Positions 44,892 to 55,346 of a stretch of DNA of 64,000 nt are shown here, piece by piece. Where the stretch lies: assembly GCA_003223215.1 (NCBI GenBank), contig QHYH01000101.1:1-64000 (forward strand), read 5' to 3'. The stretch comes from Acidobacteriota bacterium (GTDB lineage Bacteria > Acidobacteriota > Terriglobia > Acidiferrales > UBA7541). Below the pieces are notes generated by a model that was not told the DNA's origin, did no database searches, and worked only from the letters and a program-made list of their open reading frames with translations. The first letter of the stretch is position 1. Every line of letters starts with the position of its first letter. The position numbers and the translations under genes were made by a program.

Positions 44892-46061
44892 ATGAAAATC
44901 CACGAGTACCAGGCCAAAGCAATACTCGCGCGTTATGGCGTCACCACTCCCCGCGGCGAGGTCGCTTTCACCAAGGAAGAAGCACTGCAAGCCGCGCAAC
45001 GTTTGAAATCCAACATTTGCGTGGTCAAGGCGCAGATCCACGCGGGCGGCCGCGGCAAAGGCGGCGGCGTAAAGCTGGCGCGTTCCGCAGAGGAAGCCGC
45101 CGATATTGCCGGCCACATTCTTGGCATGAAGCTGGTTACTCCGCAAACCGGGCCTGCCGGCCGCATTGTCAAGCGGGTGCTGATCGAAGAAGGGTTGGAC
45201 ATCAAGCGCGAACTCTATCTGGGGCTTCTCGTAGACCGCGCATCAGGCCGCGTCGTTTTCATGGCCAGTGCGGCGGGCGGCATGGAAATCGAGGAACTCG
45301 CCAAGAAAGATCCCTCCGCGATTTTGCGCGAGACCATCCATCCGGCGGTCGGCTTCGAACCTTATCAGACCCGCAAGATTGCTTTCCGACTCGGCTTGCC
45401 CCTCGAAGTCGTCAACTACGCTACGCCCTTTCTGCAGGCCCTCTATCGCGCCTTCACGGACACCGACGCTTCGCTGCTCGAAATCAATCCCTGCGTTTTG
45501 ACCGGGGACGGCAAGTTGGTGGCCCTCGACGCCAAGATGACTTTTGACGACAACGCGTTGTTCCGCCACAAAGAGCTCCGCGAGTTGCGAGATTTCGATG
45601 AAGAAGACCCCCTCGAAGTCGAGGCCTCCAAGTACGGCCTCAACTACATCAAGCTCGACGGCAGCGTAGCCTGCATGGTAAACGGCGCGGGCCTCGCTAT
45701 GGCCACTATGGACATCATCAAATACGCCGGCGGCTCGCCGGCCAACTTTCTTGACGTCGGCGGCGGCGCCTCTTCCGACCAGGTCAAGAACGCCTTCCGG
45801 ATTCTGATGAATGACCCCGCCGTGAAGGCCGTGTTCATCAATATTTTTGGCGGAATCCTCCGCTGCGATGTCCTCGCCACCGGCGTTGTGGCGGCAGCCA
45901 AAGACTTACATTTGAAAGTTCCCGTGGTGGTGCGAATGGAAGGCACCAACGTGGAGGTGGGCCAGCAAATCCTCCGCGATAGCGGCTTGAACTTTACCAT
46001 CGCCAGCGACATGAAGGACGGGGCGCAAAAAGTCGTAAATCTGGCCGGAGGTCCCCGATGA
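44892..46061 (+). CDS. sucC: Succinyl-CoA synthetase beta subunit
   Basis: 389 residues. The ATP-grasp beta subunit of the TCA-cycle enzyme that makes ATP or GTP from succinyl-CoA. It opens [17 protein letters not shown] and has [28 protein letters not shown] and the CoA-ligase domain with [16 protein letters not shown]. It overlaps sucD by four bases (ATGA). A 230-base gap upstream holds two short hairpins (44731-44757 and 44757-44770) without a T-tract. Confidence 0.95.
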   Translation: MKIHEYQAKAILARYGVTTPRGEVAFTKEEALQAAQRLKSNICVVKAQIHAGGRGKGGGVKLARSAEEAADIAGHILGMKLVTPQTGPAGRIVKRVLIEEGLDIKRELYLGLLVDRASGRVVFMASAAGGMEIEELAKKDPSAILRETIHPAVGFEPYQTRKIAFRLGLPLEVVNYATPFLQALYRAFTDTDASLLEINPCVLTGDGKLVALDAKMTFDDNALFRHKELRELRDFDEEDPLEVEASKYGLNYIKLDGSVACMVNGAGLAMATMDIIKYAGGSPANFLDVGGGASSDQVKNAFRILMNDPAVKAVFINIFGGILRCDVLATGVVAAAKDLHLKVPVVVRMEGTNVEVGQQILRDSGLNFTIASDMKDGAQKVVNLAGGPR

Positions 46062-46927
46062 GCGTCCTCGTCAATGAAAAGACGCGCTTGCTCGTTCAGG
46101 GTTTCACCGGCCGCGAAGGTACATTTCACGCCCAGCAAATGATCGAGTACGGCACAAACGTTGTCGGGGGCGTCACACCCGGCAAAGGCGGCTCCAAGCA
46201 TCTGGAGCGTCCCGTCTTCAACACCGTCGCGGAAGCCGCCAAAGCCACCGGCGCAAATGCGTCAGTTATTTTTGTTCCGCCAGCCTACGCTGCCGACGCC
46301 ATCCTGGAGGCGGCCGACGCCGGCATTGCGCTTGTTGTTTGCATCACAGAGGGCATTCCCGTGATGGACATGGTCCGCATAGCCTCCGTCGTGGATTTTC
46401 AGAAAACGCGCCTCATCGGCCCGAATTGTCCGGGCCTCATTTCTCCCGGCAAATGCAAGATCGGCATCATGCCCGGCCGCATTCATAAGCAGGGAAATGT
46501 CGGCGTGGTCAGCCGCAGCGGCACATTGACCTACGAGGCGGTCGATCAACTGACGGGACTCGGCATCGGCCAGTCCACCTGCATCGGAATCGGTGGTGAC
46601 CCCATCATCGGCACCCCTTTCCTCGACGCCATCAAACTTTTCAACGAAGATCCCGACACGCACGCCATCATCCTGATTGGGGAGATCGGGGGCAACGCCG
46701 AAGAAAAGGCTGCGGAATGGATCAAAGCGAACGTGAAGATTCCCGTCGTCGGTTTCATTGCCGGCCAGACTGCGCCGCCGGGCCGCCGCATGGGTCATGC
46801 TGGCGCGATCATCAGCGGCGGTCAGGGCACCGCGAAGGACAAGTATGCCGCCATGAGCGCCGCCGGCATCCGCTGTGTGGAGACTCCCGCGGACCTCGGC
46901 TCGACCGTCGCGGCAGCCTTGCAATAA
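46058..46927 (+). CDS. sucD: Succinyl-CoA synthetase alpha subunit
   Basis: 289 residues. It binds CoA and carries the phosphohistidine. Motifs: [20 protein letters not shown], the [14 protein letters not shown] region, [15 protein letters not shown], and the active-site His in [17 protein letters not shown]. It works as a dimer or tetramer with SucC, whose gene overlaps it. A 374-base gap with an RNA candidate follows before ndk. Confidence 0.95.
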   Translation: MSVLVNEKTRLLVQGFTGREGTFHAQQMIEYGTNVVGGVTPGKGGSKHLERPVFNTVAEAAKATGANASVIFVPPAYAADAILEAADAGIALVVCITEGIPVMDMVRIASVVDFQKTRLIGPNCPGLISPGKCKIGIMPGRIHKQGNVGVVSRSGTLTYEAVDQLTGLGIGQSTCIGIGGDPIIGTPFLDAIKLFNEDPDTHAIILIGEIGGNAEEKAAEWIKANVKIPVVGFIAGQTAPPGRRMGHAGAIISGGQGTAKDKYAAMSAAGIRCVETPADLGSTVAAALQ

Positions 46928-47056
46928 TGCTGAACCATCCGTGGTCTGGCACTGCGTTCGAGGAACTCCTCTACGGAAGGCGGCCGGAGCAAAAAAGATC
47001 GCAAATCAAGGGCAGGCTTCATGACCTTCCCATTCTCAGTCGTGAACCTCGGGAAT

Positions 47057-47160
47057 GGCTGTCGCAAAAGGCAGGCCCACGAGGAACCCTGGCCCTTTTG
47101 CCCTAGGGCCGTAAAGCCTGGCAAGGAAGCACGCAAACCAAGGTATGGCGGCAGACAGCG
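47057..47160 (+). ncRNA. Unassigned structured RNA candidate between sucD and ndk
   Basis: The 374-base gap holds a compact set of nested complementary segments. GCTGTC (47058-47063) pairs with GACAGC (47154-47159) as an outer helix; CAGGC (47072-47076) pairs with GCCTG (47116-47120); and GGCCCT (47091-47096) pairs with AGGGCC (47105-47110) as a hairpin. The unpaired 3' part is purine-rich (AAGGAAGCACGCAAACC). A second copy of GGTATGGC(A/G)GC...CAGCGA occurs at 47198-47221. It does not match any riboswitch, SRP, RNase P or tmRNA core I can recall. It could be a leader of ndk. Confidence 0.35.
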
Positions 47161-47301
47161 AACCTAAATCGTTATATCGGCAGGGAAGGGGGAATGAGGT
47201 ATGGCAGCGGACAAGCAGCGAGGCCAATTCCCAGTGAGAAGACGCTTCATTTTCTGACGGTCATGCTCGATGCTACGTCGCAGTTGGCTTAGGAGAACAC
47301 C

Positions 47302-47721
47302 TTGTCTCTCGAACGCACTTTTGCCATCATCAAACCTGACGCCGTAAGCCGCAATCTCCAAGGGGAAATTCTCTCTCGCATTCACAAAGCAGGCTTCCAA
47401 ATCATCGCTATGAAATCGATGCGCCTAACCAAGGAAGAGGCCGGTGGCTTCTACGCGGTTCATCGTGAGCGCCCATTTTTTGGCGAGCTCACCGATTTCA
47501 TGAGTTCCGGCAAAATCTTCGCGATGGTCCTTGAAGCCGACGGCGCCATCTCCAAATGGCGCGAAACGATGGGGGCCACGGATCCCAAGAAGGCTGCTCC
47601 CGGCACCATTCGCCGCGACCTCGGCTCCAGTATTCAGATGAACTGCACACACGGCTCTGACGCGCCGGAGACCGCGGCCTTCGAAATCAGCTACTTTTTT
47701 TCCTCGATGGAGCTGATCTGA
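47302..47721 (+). CDS. ndk: Nucleoside diphosphate kinase
   Basis: 139 residues from a TTG start ([15 protein letters not shown]). It equilibrates NTP and NDP pools through a phosphohistidine. The family opening [10 protein letters not shown], the [15 protein letters not shown] segment, [18 protein letters not shown] and the active-site His in [11 protein letters not shown] are all present. Full length. It follows the structured intergenic region after sucCD. Confidence 0.94.
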   Translation: MSLERTFAIIKPDAVSRNLQGEILSRIHKAGFQIIAMKSMRLTKEEAGGFYAVHRERPFFGELTDFMSSGKIFAMVLEADGAISKWRETMGATDPKKAAPGTIRRDLGSSIQMNCTHGSDAPETAAFEISYFFSSMELI

Positions 47722-47836
47722 TTCGCTCTTTTCGTGGATCTCGTAGTATCTATAGGGCGGAAATTCTAGGTGTATACGCCAGTGATAGCTGGGTTTTGAC
47801 TGAGGGCTTGATTGCCGCTTCGGGTAAAATGACGTC

Positions 47837-48070
47837 ATGGACCCTTTCCGCGAGCTCGGCCGCTCTCTTCTTTTCTTCGGAGCACTCCTCCTGCTCGTCG
47901 GCGCTTTTCTGTACTTCGGCAACAAACTCCCCTTCCGTTTGGGAAAACTTCCCGGCGACATCGTTCATCGCGGCGAACACACCACTTTTTACTTTCCCAT
48001 CGTCACTTGCCTTGTTCTTAGCGTCGCACTTTCTCTCCTTTTCTGGCTCATCTCCCACCTGCGCCGCTAG
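47837..48070 (+). CDS. DUF2905 small membrane protein
   Basis: 77 residues with two membrane helices (LLFFGALLLLVGAFLYFG, and FPIVTCLVLSVALSLLFWLI) and the family's central loop KLPFRLGKLPGDIVHRGEHTTFYFPI. This is a complete DUF2905 protein, found widely in bacteria and of unknown function. In other genomes it is often near ruvB or queA, but neither is present here. Confidence 0.8.
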   Translation: MDPFRELGRSLLFFGALLLLVGAFLYFGNKLPFRLGKLPGDIVHRGEHTTFYFPIVTCLVLSVALSLLFWLISHLRR

Positions 48071-48262
48071 CTGCAGACGGTTGGGAGTCTGGCAAGTCTA
48101 CCCGGTCGCGTTGCCACTCTCCGCGCTTTTCTTTAGCTTGAGGGTGGTCCGCGGCACTCCCTGGTATATAGTCTCCCTACCGCATTGGAGCCGTAGAGCC
48201 CCTGCCTTCTGGCATGGTGATATAAGGCTCCTAGAACACTACTGTCGCAAAGGAGGATCCCA

Positions 48263-48868
48263 ATGAGAAGCGCTCTTTTGGCCTTGCCTGCCCTTCTCTG
48301 CCTTTCTTTTCCCGCTGCGGCGCAATCTCCCTCCGCAAAGCCGCCGGCTGAGCAGCAAGCGCCCCCACAGGCCGCGCCCAGTCCGTCGGCGAGCGCTCCC
48401 GCACCGCGCAGGGACGACGTGAAGTCCATCGACAGTATTCTCGCGGCGCTCTACGGCGTGATTTCCGGCCCCGCTGGCGAACGCGACTGGGAGCGTTTCC
48501 GCTCTTTGTTCTTGCCTCTGGGACGCCTCACTTCCGCCACCAAGAACCCGGATGGTTCCTTTCGCATCCATCCCATGAGCGTCGAAGATTATGCCAAGGG
48601 GGCCGGCAGTTACTTCGCGCAACATGCCTTTTATGAGAGTCCCATTGTGAATCGCGTCGAGGCCTTCGGAAACGTCTCCCAGGTCTTCAGCAGCTACGAA
48701 TCGCGCCGCGCGCCCGGCGAAGCTCCTTTTGCCCGCGGCATCAACAGCATTCAGTTGCTTTACGATGGCAGCCGTTGGTGGATTGTCAGCATCTTGTGGG
48801 ACCAGGAGCGCGACGACAACCCTCTTCCCAAGGAATTTGCTTCCAAGTCGTCCGGCGACCGGAACTGA
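48263..48868 (+). CDS. Secreted NTF2-like fold protein
   Basis: 201 residues with signal peptide (LLALPALLCLSFPAAAQS), a Pro/Ala-rich linker of about 30 residues and a C-terminal NTF2/DUF4440-like domain: ILAALYGVISGPAGERDWERFRSL, then FYESPIVNRVEAFGNVSQVFSSYESR and INSIQLLYDGSRWWIVSILWDQE. A GGAGG ribosome site lies just before the start. Such secreted NTF2 proteins are common in acidobacteria; ligand or substrate is unknown. Confidence 0.65.
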   Translation: MRSALLALPALLCLSFPAAAQSPSAKPPAEQQAPPQAAPSPSASAPAPRRDDVKSIDSILAALYGVISGPAGERDWERFRSLFLPLGRLTSATKNPDGSFRIHPMSVEDYAKGAGSYFAQHAFYESPIVNRVEAFGNVSQVFSSYESRRAPGEAPFARGINSIQLLYDGSRWWIVSILWDQERDDNPLPKEFASKSSGDRN

Positions 48869-49247
48869 TCTCCGGACGCGGAACAACCTTCCCTAACCAT
48901 CGGAAGGCTGGCTCTTGACTTGAATGGTTCGAGGCCGTTCCCTTGCGGCAAGATGAATTCCGCGCGCAGGAACTGCTTGGTACCCTCTTCTCCCGTCAGT
49001 CCGAGGCAAATCAGCTTGCCTGGTTCTCCAGGTCAACTTTATGGCATTCCTGTAAGGGATTTGCCACGTCCCATCCCGGAATGCCAAAAGTTAAAGTCAG
49101 CTTTAAGTCAAGTGCCTGTTCCTGCGGCGCAGCCTTATCCCGAGCAGACCAGGAAAAGCCGCGCCCTGGTCGCCGAGTACTTGTTTACCAATCCTTCGGT
49201 GCGGAGCAAGTCGACCGTCGGCTTGCGTCGTCGAAGAGGAGGTGCCA
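48869..49247. other. Intergenic stretch with a stem-loop, upstream of the dead merR
   Basis: No gene is convincing. TGGCATTCC (49042-49050) and GGAATGCCA (49078-49086) are a perfect inverted repeat. Inside it GGGAT (49055-49059) pairs with ATCCC (49073-49077). A short TTAAAG/CTTTAA palindrome follows at 49091-49106. This may be an operator region of the former merR gene. Confidence 0.4.
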
Positions 49248-49640
49248 TGAAAATCGGCGAACTTGCTAACCGCGCCGGTCTTAAAGCCTCCGCGATCCGC
49301 TACTAGGAAAGTGTCGGTCTGCTCGCCCCGCCCCACCGTGTCGGCGCCCAGCGTCGCTATTCCCCTGACGCTCTCGACCGTGTCCTGCTCGTGCGCTTTT
49401 CGAGCGAGATGGGTTTCTCCTCGCGGAAATCAAGCTCTTCCTCGGCGGCCTCCGGGATAATGTTTCTGTCGGTCCGCGCTGAAAAAAGCTCGCCACAAAA
49501 AACTTTCCGAGGTTGCAGACAGCATCGCCCGCTCTGTCCGTCTGGAAACTCTTCTCCAGAATCTGCTTCATTGCCGCTGCCCTTCTCTGGAAGCAATGCG
49601 TCGCCGCTCTTGGCCTCAGCGAAAGTCTCCGCTACGTTTC
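49248..49640 (+). pseudogene. MerR-family transcriptional regulator, degenerate
   Basis: The start MKIGELANRAGLKASAIRY is a classic MerR helix-turn-helix, but the next codon, normally Tyr of RYYE, is TAG. Reading through gives ESVGLLAPPHRVGAQRRY and DRVLLVRFSSEMGFS, then the frame shifts near 49420 to give LAEIKLFLGGLRDN. A TGA follows where a Trp is expected, and after another shift near 49500 the sequence reads KLSEVADSIARSVRLETLLQNLLHCRCPS, matching the dimerisation helix and Cys-containing end. With two stops and two frameshifts the gene is dead. Confidence 0.75.
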
Positions 49641-49866
49641 CGGACGCGCGTCGTAGGCCGCCCGATAAACGGGCTTGGCGGCTGCGCGGGAGCGCGAATT
49701 ATGGCAAACTGAATGTTACTCGGCACGGTTTGTGCCTGCCCTGCTTCGAGCAGGCAAGCTTCGGCAGGCCAGCTTGCGTGTGGCGGACTGTCCTCAGGAG
49801 AAGTGGCTCCTGCCGGTAGTTGAAAAGGTTAAAAGCAATTCCAAAGCTGGGCGATAATCGAGTTAC

Positions 49867-51675
<1,809 letters not shown>

Positions 51676-51756
51676 TTCGAAAAAGTCGTAAGTTGTAGCT
51701 CCCGGCTTTTGGCTGCTGAATGGTTCCGATTGACCGTCCGCTCCCCGGTAGACGAG

Positions 51757-51830
51757 CAAACGATTCGGCCCACAAGACGATTCGGCCCCCTTGACAGGCC
51801 CCCTTGACACGCCTTGACACGGCAACTTCA
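51757..51830 (+). repeat. Short degenerate tandem repeats before the M55 gene
   Basis: ACGATTCGGCCC occurs twice (51760-51771 and 51777-51788), then CCCCCTTGACA twice (51786-51796 and 51798-51808), followed by further CCTTGACAC copies to about 51821. The TTGACA units look like multiple -35 boxes. They lie 45-115 bases before the peptidase start. Confidence 0.5.
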
Positions 51831-51874
51831 AACCGATAGGTTCGCGCGGCATGTCCCCCCGGAGGAGGCTAGCC

Positions 51875-52948
51875 GTGCGTGTGTTGCGTATGCTGTTCTT
51901 TGCGTTTCTTTTCTCGAGCGGCAATCTCATCTCGCAAGCAGCAACGAACCATCCCAAGATCCTGCTTATTTACGACATGGAAGGCGTTTCTGGCGTGAGC
52001 CACTACGAAATGACCTGGGTGGAACGACCAGAGGATTATGCTCGCGGCCGCGAGTTCCTGACTTCCGACGTGAACGCGGCCATCCGCGGCCTCGCCGCCG
52101 GCGGTGCGGGCTCGATTTGGATTCAAGACGGCCATGGCTCCGGAAACGTGAAAGAGCCCGACCTGCTTGTGGACAAAATGGATCCGCACGCCCAGTTTGA
52201 TTTTCGCGACCGCGACTTCGATCCTTACGACACCGGCATCGATGGTTCCGTGGACGCCATCGTCTGCATCGGAATGCACGCTCGCGCCAACACCGACGGC
52301 TTTGAAGCGCACACGGTCACGGACCGGATCAGCTATCGCATCAATGGCGTGGACTTCACGGAGACGCATATCGTCGCGCTGTCTGCGGCCCGCTGGGGCA
52401 TTCCGGTGATTATGGTCTCGGGCGACAACCTTCTCGGCGAACAGTTGAAGCCGGATTTTCCGGAGCTCGAGTACGCGGTGGTGAAAACGGCCAAGAGCCG
52501 TGCCCTGGCGGAGCCTCTGCCATCCGCCGAAGCCAGCAAGCGAATTGAGGAAGCCGCGAAGCGCGCGATGGGGAAATTTTTGAAAGGGGCGTACCGACCG
52601 TTCTACCTGCCGCCGCCTTACGACTTCCAGCTTGGCTTTCAGAACTGGCAGCAGGCAAACGGTGCCGCGACAGCCCCGGGCGTGCTGCACGACGGCGAAA
52701 CCGGAGTGCGCTACCGCAGCGCGACGTTCATCGAAGGCTACCGGCTCAGCCTGGATGCGTTGCGGCGCAGCAGCGATGCGCTGCAGGTGCTGATCCGTAT
52801 CCTGAGCCAGGACCCGCAAGGAAAAAAATACCTGGATCAGCTCTCGGACGCGTTCTGGACCCGCTGGCTGACCCCGGAGAAACCGGCGCCTCACATGCAG
52901 CCAGGTCCGAAGCCCGCGCCGAAGACTCGCTTCTACGGCGACAATTGA
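51875..52948 (+). CDS. M55 family D-aminopeptidase (DppA-like), exported
   Basis: 357 residues using GTG 51875, which has a strong GGAGGAGG ribosome site 5-12 bases upstream; an ATG eight codons earlier precedes that site and is unlikely. A signal peptide (RMLFFAFLFSSGNLISQA) is followed by the M55 metal motifs: IYDMEGVSGV, IQDGHGSGN, CIGMHARA, and SGDNLLGEQ. DppA-type enzymes cleave D-amino acid peptides, perhaps from peptidoglycan. An extended C-terminus is Pro-rich. Confidence 0.85.
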   Translation: MRVLRMLFFAFLFSSGNLISQAATNHPKILLIYDMEGVSGVSHYEMTWVERPEDYARGREFLTSDVNAAIRGLAAGGAGSIWIQDGHGSGNVKEPDLLVDKMDPHAQFDFRDRDFDPYDTGIDGSVDAIVCIGMHARANTDGFEAHTVTDRISYRINGVDFTETHIVALSAARWGIPVIMVSGDNLLGEQLKPDFPELEYAVVKTAKSRALAEPLPSAEASKRIEEAAKRAMGKFLKGAYRPFYLPPPYDFQLGFQNWQQANGAATAPGVLHDGETGVRYRSATFIEGYRLSLDALRRSSDALQVLIRILSQDPQGKKYLDQLSDAFWTRWLTPEKPAPHMQPGPKPAPKTRFYGDN

Positions 52949-53143
52949 GACAACTCGGGACCTGCGCTTATTCTTCTTCCTTTTTGGGGCCGCCGTTATG
53001 AGCCGCCCGCGGCAACCGCGTCGGCCAAATCGATGTTCCTCGGGGGAGTGCCTTCCAAGCAGACGACCTGGTCGACAAGGTCAAAGAGATCAAACCAAGG
53101 CGGCCGGGGCAGCCCACTGTTGAGCCCTGAGCGAAGCAGGAAT

Positions 53144-54505
53144 TCACGGTGTCTCCTTCTTGCGGACTTCGGTTTGGAGGCGGCCCCGGTGGAGTTGGAG
53201 CGAGACGGAGTCGCGGATTTGGACCTGGGCGGCGTCCCTGAGGATGGCGCCGGAGGCGTCGGTGGCGATGGCGTAGCCGCGTTCGAGGACTCTCAGCGGG
53301 CTTCGCTCTTCGAGCTGCAAGGCCAGGCGCGCCAGGCGCTCGCGCTTGGACCGAAGCAGGCGTTCGGCGCGAATGCCGAGATCGGCAGCGCCGCGTTCGA
53401 GGCGCAAGCGAAACGCTGCAATCTTCACGCGAAAATCAAAAGAGACGATGCGCAGGTGCGCAACGGCGAACCGTTTGCGTGATTGATCAAGGCGCGCGCG
53501 GAGGCCGAGGGCGAGTCGAGCGGTCATTTCATCGGCGCGCTGGCGCTGCTGGCGAAGAAGATCGAGCGGGCGGCGGAAACCGGGACGCGCACCGAGTTCG
53601 TGAATACGGCGGCTGAGGACCAGGATACGATAACGCATCTGCTCGGCAAGGGCACCGCGCAGGTCGGCAATGTGTTTATCAAATTCGCGGCGTGTCTGCA
53701 CGACAAGTTCGGCTGCGGCGGAAGGTGTGGAGGCGCGCACGTCGGCCACGAAATCCGCGATGGTGAAGTCGCTTTCATGGCCGATGCCCGAGATCGTGGG
53801 AATTTCCGAGTCGGCAATGGCGCGGGCGACCATTTCTTCGTTGAAGGCCCACAAATCTTCGAGCGAGCCGCCGCCGCGCGCGAGAATCAGCACATCCACA
53901 GATTTCATGGCATTGAAGAACTTCACCGCCTTGACGATTTCCTCTGTGGCGCCTTCGCCTTGGACCCGCACCGGAAACACCGTGAGATGGACGTTGGGAA
54001 AGCGGCGCCTGAGGATGCGCACGACGTCGCGCACCGCGGCTCCTCGCGGCGAGGTGATGAGGCCGATGCGGCTCGGGAGGAGAGGCAGCGGCTTCTTCCG
54101 GGCGGCAGCGAACAGGCCTTCGGCTTCAAGCCGCTTTTTCAATTGATCGAAAGCAAGCTGCAAAGCGCCTAGGCCGACCGGCTCGATATTCTCGACGTAG
54201 ATTTGATACTCGCCGCGCTGCTCGTACACGCTGAGGGTGCCGCGCACGGTGACCTGCAGGCCGTCTTCGGGGCGGAACCTGGTGCCGCGCTGCTGCTGTT
54301 TGAAGAAAACGCAGCGGACCTGGGCGCGATCATCCTTCAAGGTGAAGTAGAGGTGGCCGGACTGGGCTTCGCGGCAGTTGGAGATTTCGCCCTGGACAAA
54401 CGTAGCGGTGAAATTTCGGGCCAGTAGGTCGCGGATGCGGGCGGTAAGTTCGCTGACGGTGAGAATCTGGCGCGTGGGCTGGAGATTGAAGGTGAGTTGG
54501 CTCAT
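53144..54505 (-). CDS. xseA: Exodeoxyribonuclease VII large subunit
   Basis: 453 residues from ATG 54505 (MSQLTFNLQPTRQILTVSEL). An OB-fold N-domain (FVQGEISNCREAQSGHLYFTLKDD) is followed by the catalytic core with GLITSPRGAAVRDV, ARGGGSLEDLWAFNEE, and GIGHESDFTIADFVADVRASTPSAAAEL. It degrades single-stranded DNA with XseB. No xseB was seen downstream; the 195-base gap holds only a 44-codon plus-strand frame. A full-length start is used because longer frames enter non-conserved sequence. Confidence 0.92.
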   Translation of the reverse strand: MSQLTFNLQPTRQILTVSELTARIRDLLARNFTATFVQGEISNCREAQSGHLYFTLKDDRAQVRCVFFKQQQRGTRFRPEDGLQVTVRGTLSVYEQRGEYQIYVENIEPVGLGALQLAFDQLKKRLEAEGLFAAARKKPLPLLPSRIGLITSPRGAAVRDVVRILRRRFPNVHLTVFPVRVQGEGATEEIVKAVKFFNAMKSVDVLILARGGGSLEDLWAFNEEMVARAIADSEIPTISGIGHESDFTIADFVADVRASTPSAAAELVVQTRREFDKHIADLRGALAEQMRYRILVLSRRIHELGARPGFRRPLDLLRQQRQRADEMTARLALGLRARLDQSRKRFAVAHLRIVSFDFRVKIAAFRLRLERGAADLGIRAERLLRSKRERLARLALQLEERSPLRVLERGYAIATDASGAILRDAAQVQIRDSVSLQLHRGRLQTEVRKKETP

Positions 54506-54641
54506 TTTTGCTTTCTGAGCGTTGCGTCCTCCCAACTGGAGAGAGAGTGCTCTAGATCCTGCGGCCAGCATACGCCGGACCGGGGAACAAGCCAAATCGC
54601 GGGGCGCGCTTCGCTCCTGTAATTTTGCGCGGCGCGTTTAT

Positions 54642-55139
54642 CTAGCGGCTGGACGCGGTCAGTTTCTTGGCCACGATCTTGCGATAGCGAGTTTTGCCGT
54701 TGATCGTCAGGGTCCCCTCGAGGGTGTCGCCGGAGAGCGTGTACTCCCAGTCGCCAGAATCCTTGCGGCGCGACGTGCAGCGCAAAGTTTTCTTGGGGGC
54801 CTCATATTCGCAGCGCAGAGTTCCCATGAACACGCGCTCGCCGTTCACGACTTTATAGCCGTCCATTTTCAAACCGCTCGGGACGGTTTTGTCGGCGGCG
54901 ATTTCGTAGATGACGTGCTCGTCGTGACAGGGAGAATCGGGCACGGTGCACTTGGATTCGCCCTCCCAAGCGCCGAGGATGTCGGAATGGTTGCGGGAAG
55001 AGCTCGATTGGGCCGCGGCGAATGCCACCGGGAGGAAAAGGGCGCCGGCCGAGATGCGGGACAGGATGCTGTCGCGGGGCCAAGCGATGCCACGGAAAGG
55101 AGAGAAGAAAGAACTCCAAGCCCGCCAAGGCATGCGCAA
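54642..55139 (-). CDS. Secreted protein of unknown function
   Basis: 165 residues. The N-terminus has a weak basic region and a hydrophobic stretch (SAGALFLPVAFAAAQS) fitting a signal peptide. The mature part is short, strand-rich and contains three Cys (CTVPDSPC, LRCEYEA, LRCTSRR), and ends with SGDTLEGTLTINGKTRYRK. This looks like a lipocalin-like or DUF2147-type secreted domain, but I cannot name a family. Confidence 0.5.
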   Translation of the reverse strand: MRMPWRAWSSFFSPFRGIAWPRDSILSRISAGALFLPVAFAAAQSSSSRNHSDILGAWEGESKCTVPDSPCHDEHVIYEIAADKTVPSGLKMDGYKVVNGERVFMGTLRCEYEAPKKTLRCTSRRKDSGDWEYTLSGDTLEGTLTINGKTRYRKIVAKKLTASSR

Positions 55140-55346
55140 AGAATAGCCCAGAGGAAGAAAATAGTCATTACATTACGCGGCGAGGCGGCGAGTGCGGCGA
55201 GTCGGAGACTCTGTTTCAGGGGGACGCGGCAGACGCGGCACGCTTTTCTTGACCGGCGCAGCTTCCGAGCATAAAGTCTTTGCAAACTAAAGTCAGCACA
55301 TCAACGCCGAGCGCTCGCGGTTGGCGACACTCATGGATGGAGTCTT

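Noticed and set aside
47057-47160. Cyclic di-GMP (GEMM) riboswitch or small SRP RNA
   Set aside because: CACGCAAACC and AAGGAAGCA resemble parts of these RNAs, but the order of conserved blocks and the second helix do not fit either consensus.
52995-53131. Short plus-strand frame ending DDLVDKVKEIKPRRPGQP
   Set aside because: Looks somewhat protein-like but has no start codon after the preceding stop; it could be a relic, and support is too thin.
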